A stretch of DNA of 64,000 nt. It comes from Fluviicola sp. Its GTDB lineage: Bacteria; Bacteroidota; Bacteroidia; Flavobacteriales_D; Crocinitomicaceae. Below the pieces are notes generated by a model that was not told where the DNA came from, ran no database searches, and saw only the letters and a program-made list of their open reading frames with translations. Position numbers and translations under genes: made by a program. This document shows positions 63,579-64,000 of this stretch, in pieces; the stretch's first letter is position 1; each line of letters begins with the position of its first letter. The stretch covers positions 372,001 to 436,000 of the forward strand of contig NZ_JBCNJT010000003.1 of assembly GCF_039596395.1 (NCBI RefSeq). The letters are read 5' to 3'.

Positions 63579-64000
63579 AAAAGGTTGAACTGGTTTGCCT
63601 GCTGGTCATTTTACTGACAATTTCTTTTCGTTATACGGAAAGACTTTGGAAAACACCTGCGCATTGGCCTGAACCGGTCTATAATTTCAAAAAGAATCCC
63701 CTGGATTCTGCAACCGTGCAATTAGGCAGGGTTCTTTTCTACGATCCGGTTTTGTCTTCAGACAGTTCGGTTTCCTGCGCAAGTTGTCATTCTCCCTACA
63801 ATGCATTCACACACGCAGATCACGCATTGAGCCATGGAATCAAAGACCGCATCGGAACACGGAATTCCCCGGTTTTGGTGAATTTGGCCTGGGGAAAAAC
63901 GTTTATGTGGGACGGAGCGGTCAATCATCTCGATATGCAGGCACTTGCTCCTTTGGAAAACCACCTGGAAATGGATGAAACCTTGCCGAATGTGCTTCAA
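63575..64000 (+). CDS. MauG/MbnH-like di-heme cytochrome c peroxidase family protein (3' end outside window)
   Basis: Begins MKKVELVCLLVILLTISF with an N-terminal signal anchor, overlapping the MbnP stop by 4 nt. The 142 visible residues show the first heme site SCASCH (about 67-72) within VSCASCHSPYNAFTHADHAL, then GTRNSPVLVNLAWGKTFMWDGAV and the conserved NHLEMDETLP, all hallmarks of MauG/cytochrome c peroxidases. Beside MbnP the best guess is MbnH, which uses high-valent di-heme iron to oxidise a Trp in MbnP. The second heme site lies beyond the window edge. Confidence 0.88.
   Translation, partial: MKKVELVCLLVILLTISFRYTERLWKTPAHWPEPVYNFKKNPLDSATVQLGRVLFYDPVLSSDSSVSCASCHSPYNAFTHADHALSHGIKDRIGTRNSPVLVNLAWGKTFMWDGAVNHLDMQALAPLENHLEMDETLPNVLQ

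Overview
The window is chromosomal DNA from a Bacteroidota bacterium, most like the Fluviicola/Crocinitomicaceae branch of the Flavobacteriales. The evidence is: three proteins with type IX secretion (T9SS) C-terminal sorting domains plus PorT; promoter boxes of the Bacteroidota type TAnnTTTG; almost no Shine-Dalgarno sequences; a TonB receptor with an N-terminal carboxypeptidase-like domain; and families largely confined to the phylum (DUF4924, OmpH-like lipoprotein, imelysin lipoprotein with HTTM partner). There is no sign of a prophage, plasmid, IS transposase, rRNA, tRNA or CRISPR array. Most genes are core or lineage genes, and the unusual material lies in the intergenic repeats and at the right edge.

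Layout. 1-3.6 kb (minus): a translationally overlapping operon imelysin lipoprotein > HTTM membrane protein > TonB-dependent receptor (cut by the edge), probably metal uptake. 3.7-6.7 kb (plus): BadF-type kinase, SiaC-like phosphoprotein, an 81-aa protein, OmpH/Skp-like lipoprotein, DUF4924. 7-12 kb (minus): GH25 lysozyme, membrane glycosyltransferase, transglutaminase-like protein, 3-hydroxybutyryl-CoA dehydrogenase. 12-24.5 kb: accessory and surface genes (T9SS protein, RhiA-like protein, single-HKD membrane protein, vWA-like secreted protein, two tandem WG-repeat paralogues, lipoprotein, Reg_prop protein). 24.9-30.5 kb (plus): aminotransferase, heptose-7-P kinase, UbiE/MenG, PorT, FAD dehydrogenase. 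30.5-45 kb: TPR protein, SpoU methyltransferase, TamA/BamA-like protein, class II aldolase, accD, HutD, rpsO-pnp, a T9SS protein, DgkA, DUF1361.

46.3-53.9 kb is a complete TPP-riboswitch-led thiamine operon: thiS, thiC, tenI-like, thiD, thiE, thiG, thiH, thiF. It has been entered repeatedly by repeats: an S23-type four-helix-bundle gene flanked by inverted repeats between thiS and thiC, an octamer microsatellite after thiC, and palindromic elements read in frame as the last residues of the TenI-like and ThiH proteins.

54-61 kb: small membrane proteins, an envelope-processing group (NlpC/P60-like, SLT-like, NAGPA-like) and a type B T9SS adhesin with SprB-like repeats. 61.7-64 kb (plus) is the most interesting system: ECF sigma factor, short single-TM protein (candidate anti-sigma), membrane-anchored Spy/CnrX-like protein, MbnP-like protein and a MauG/MbnH-like di-heme protein (cut by the edge), with four of the junctions tight or overlapping. 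This looks like a CnrYXH-style metal-sensing module wired to an MbnP/MbnH copper pair.
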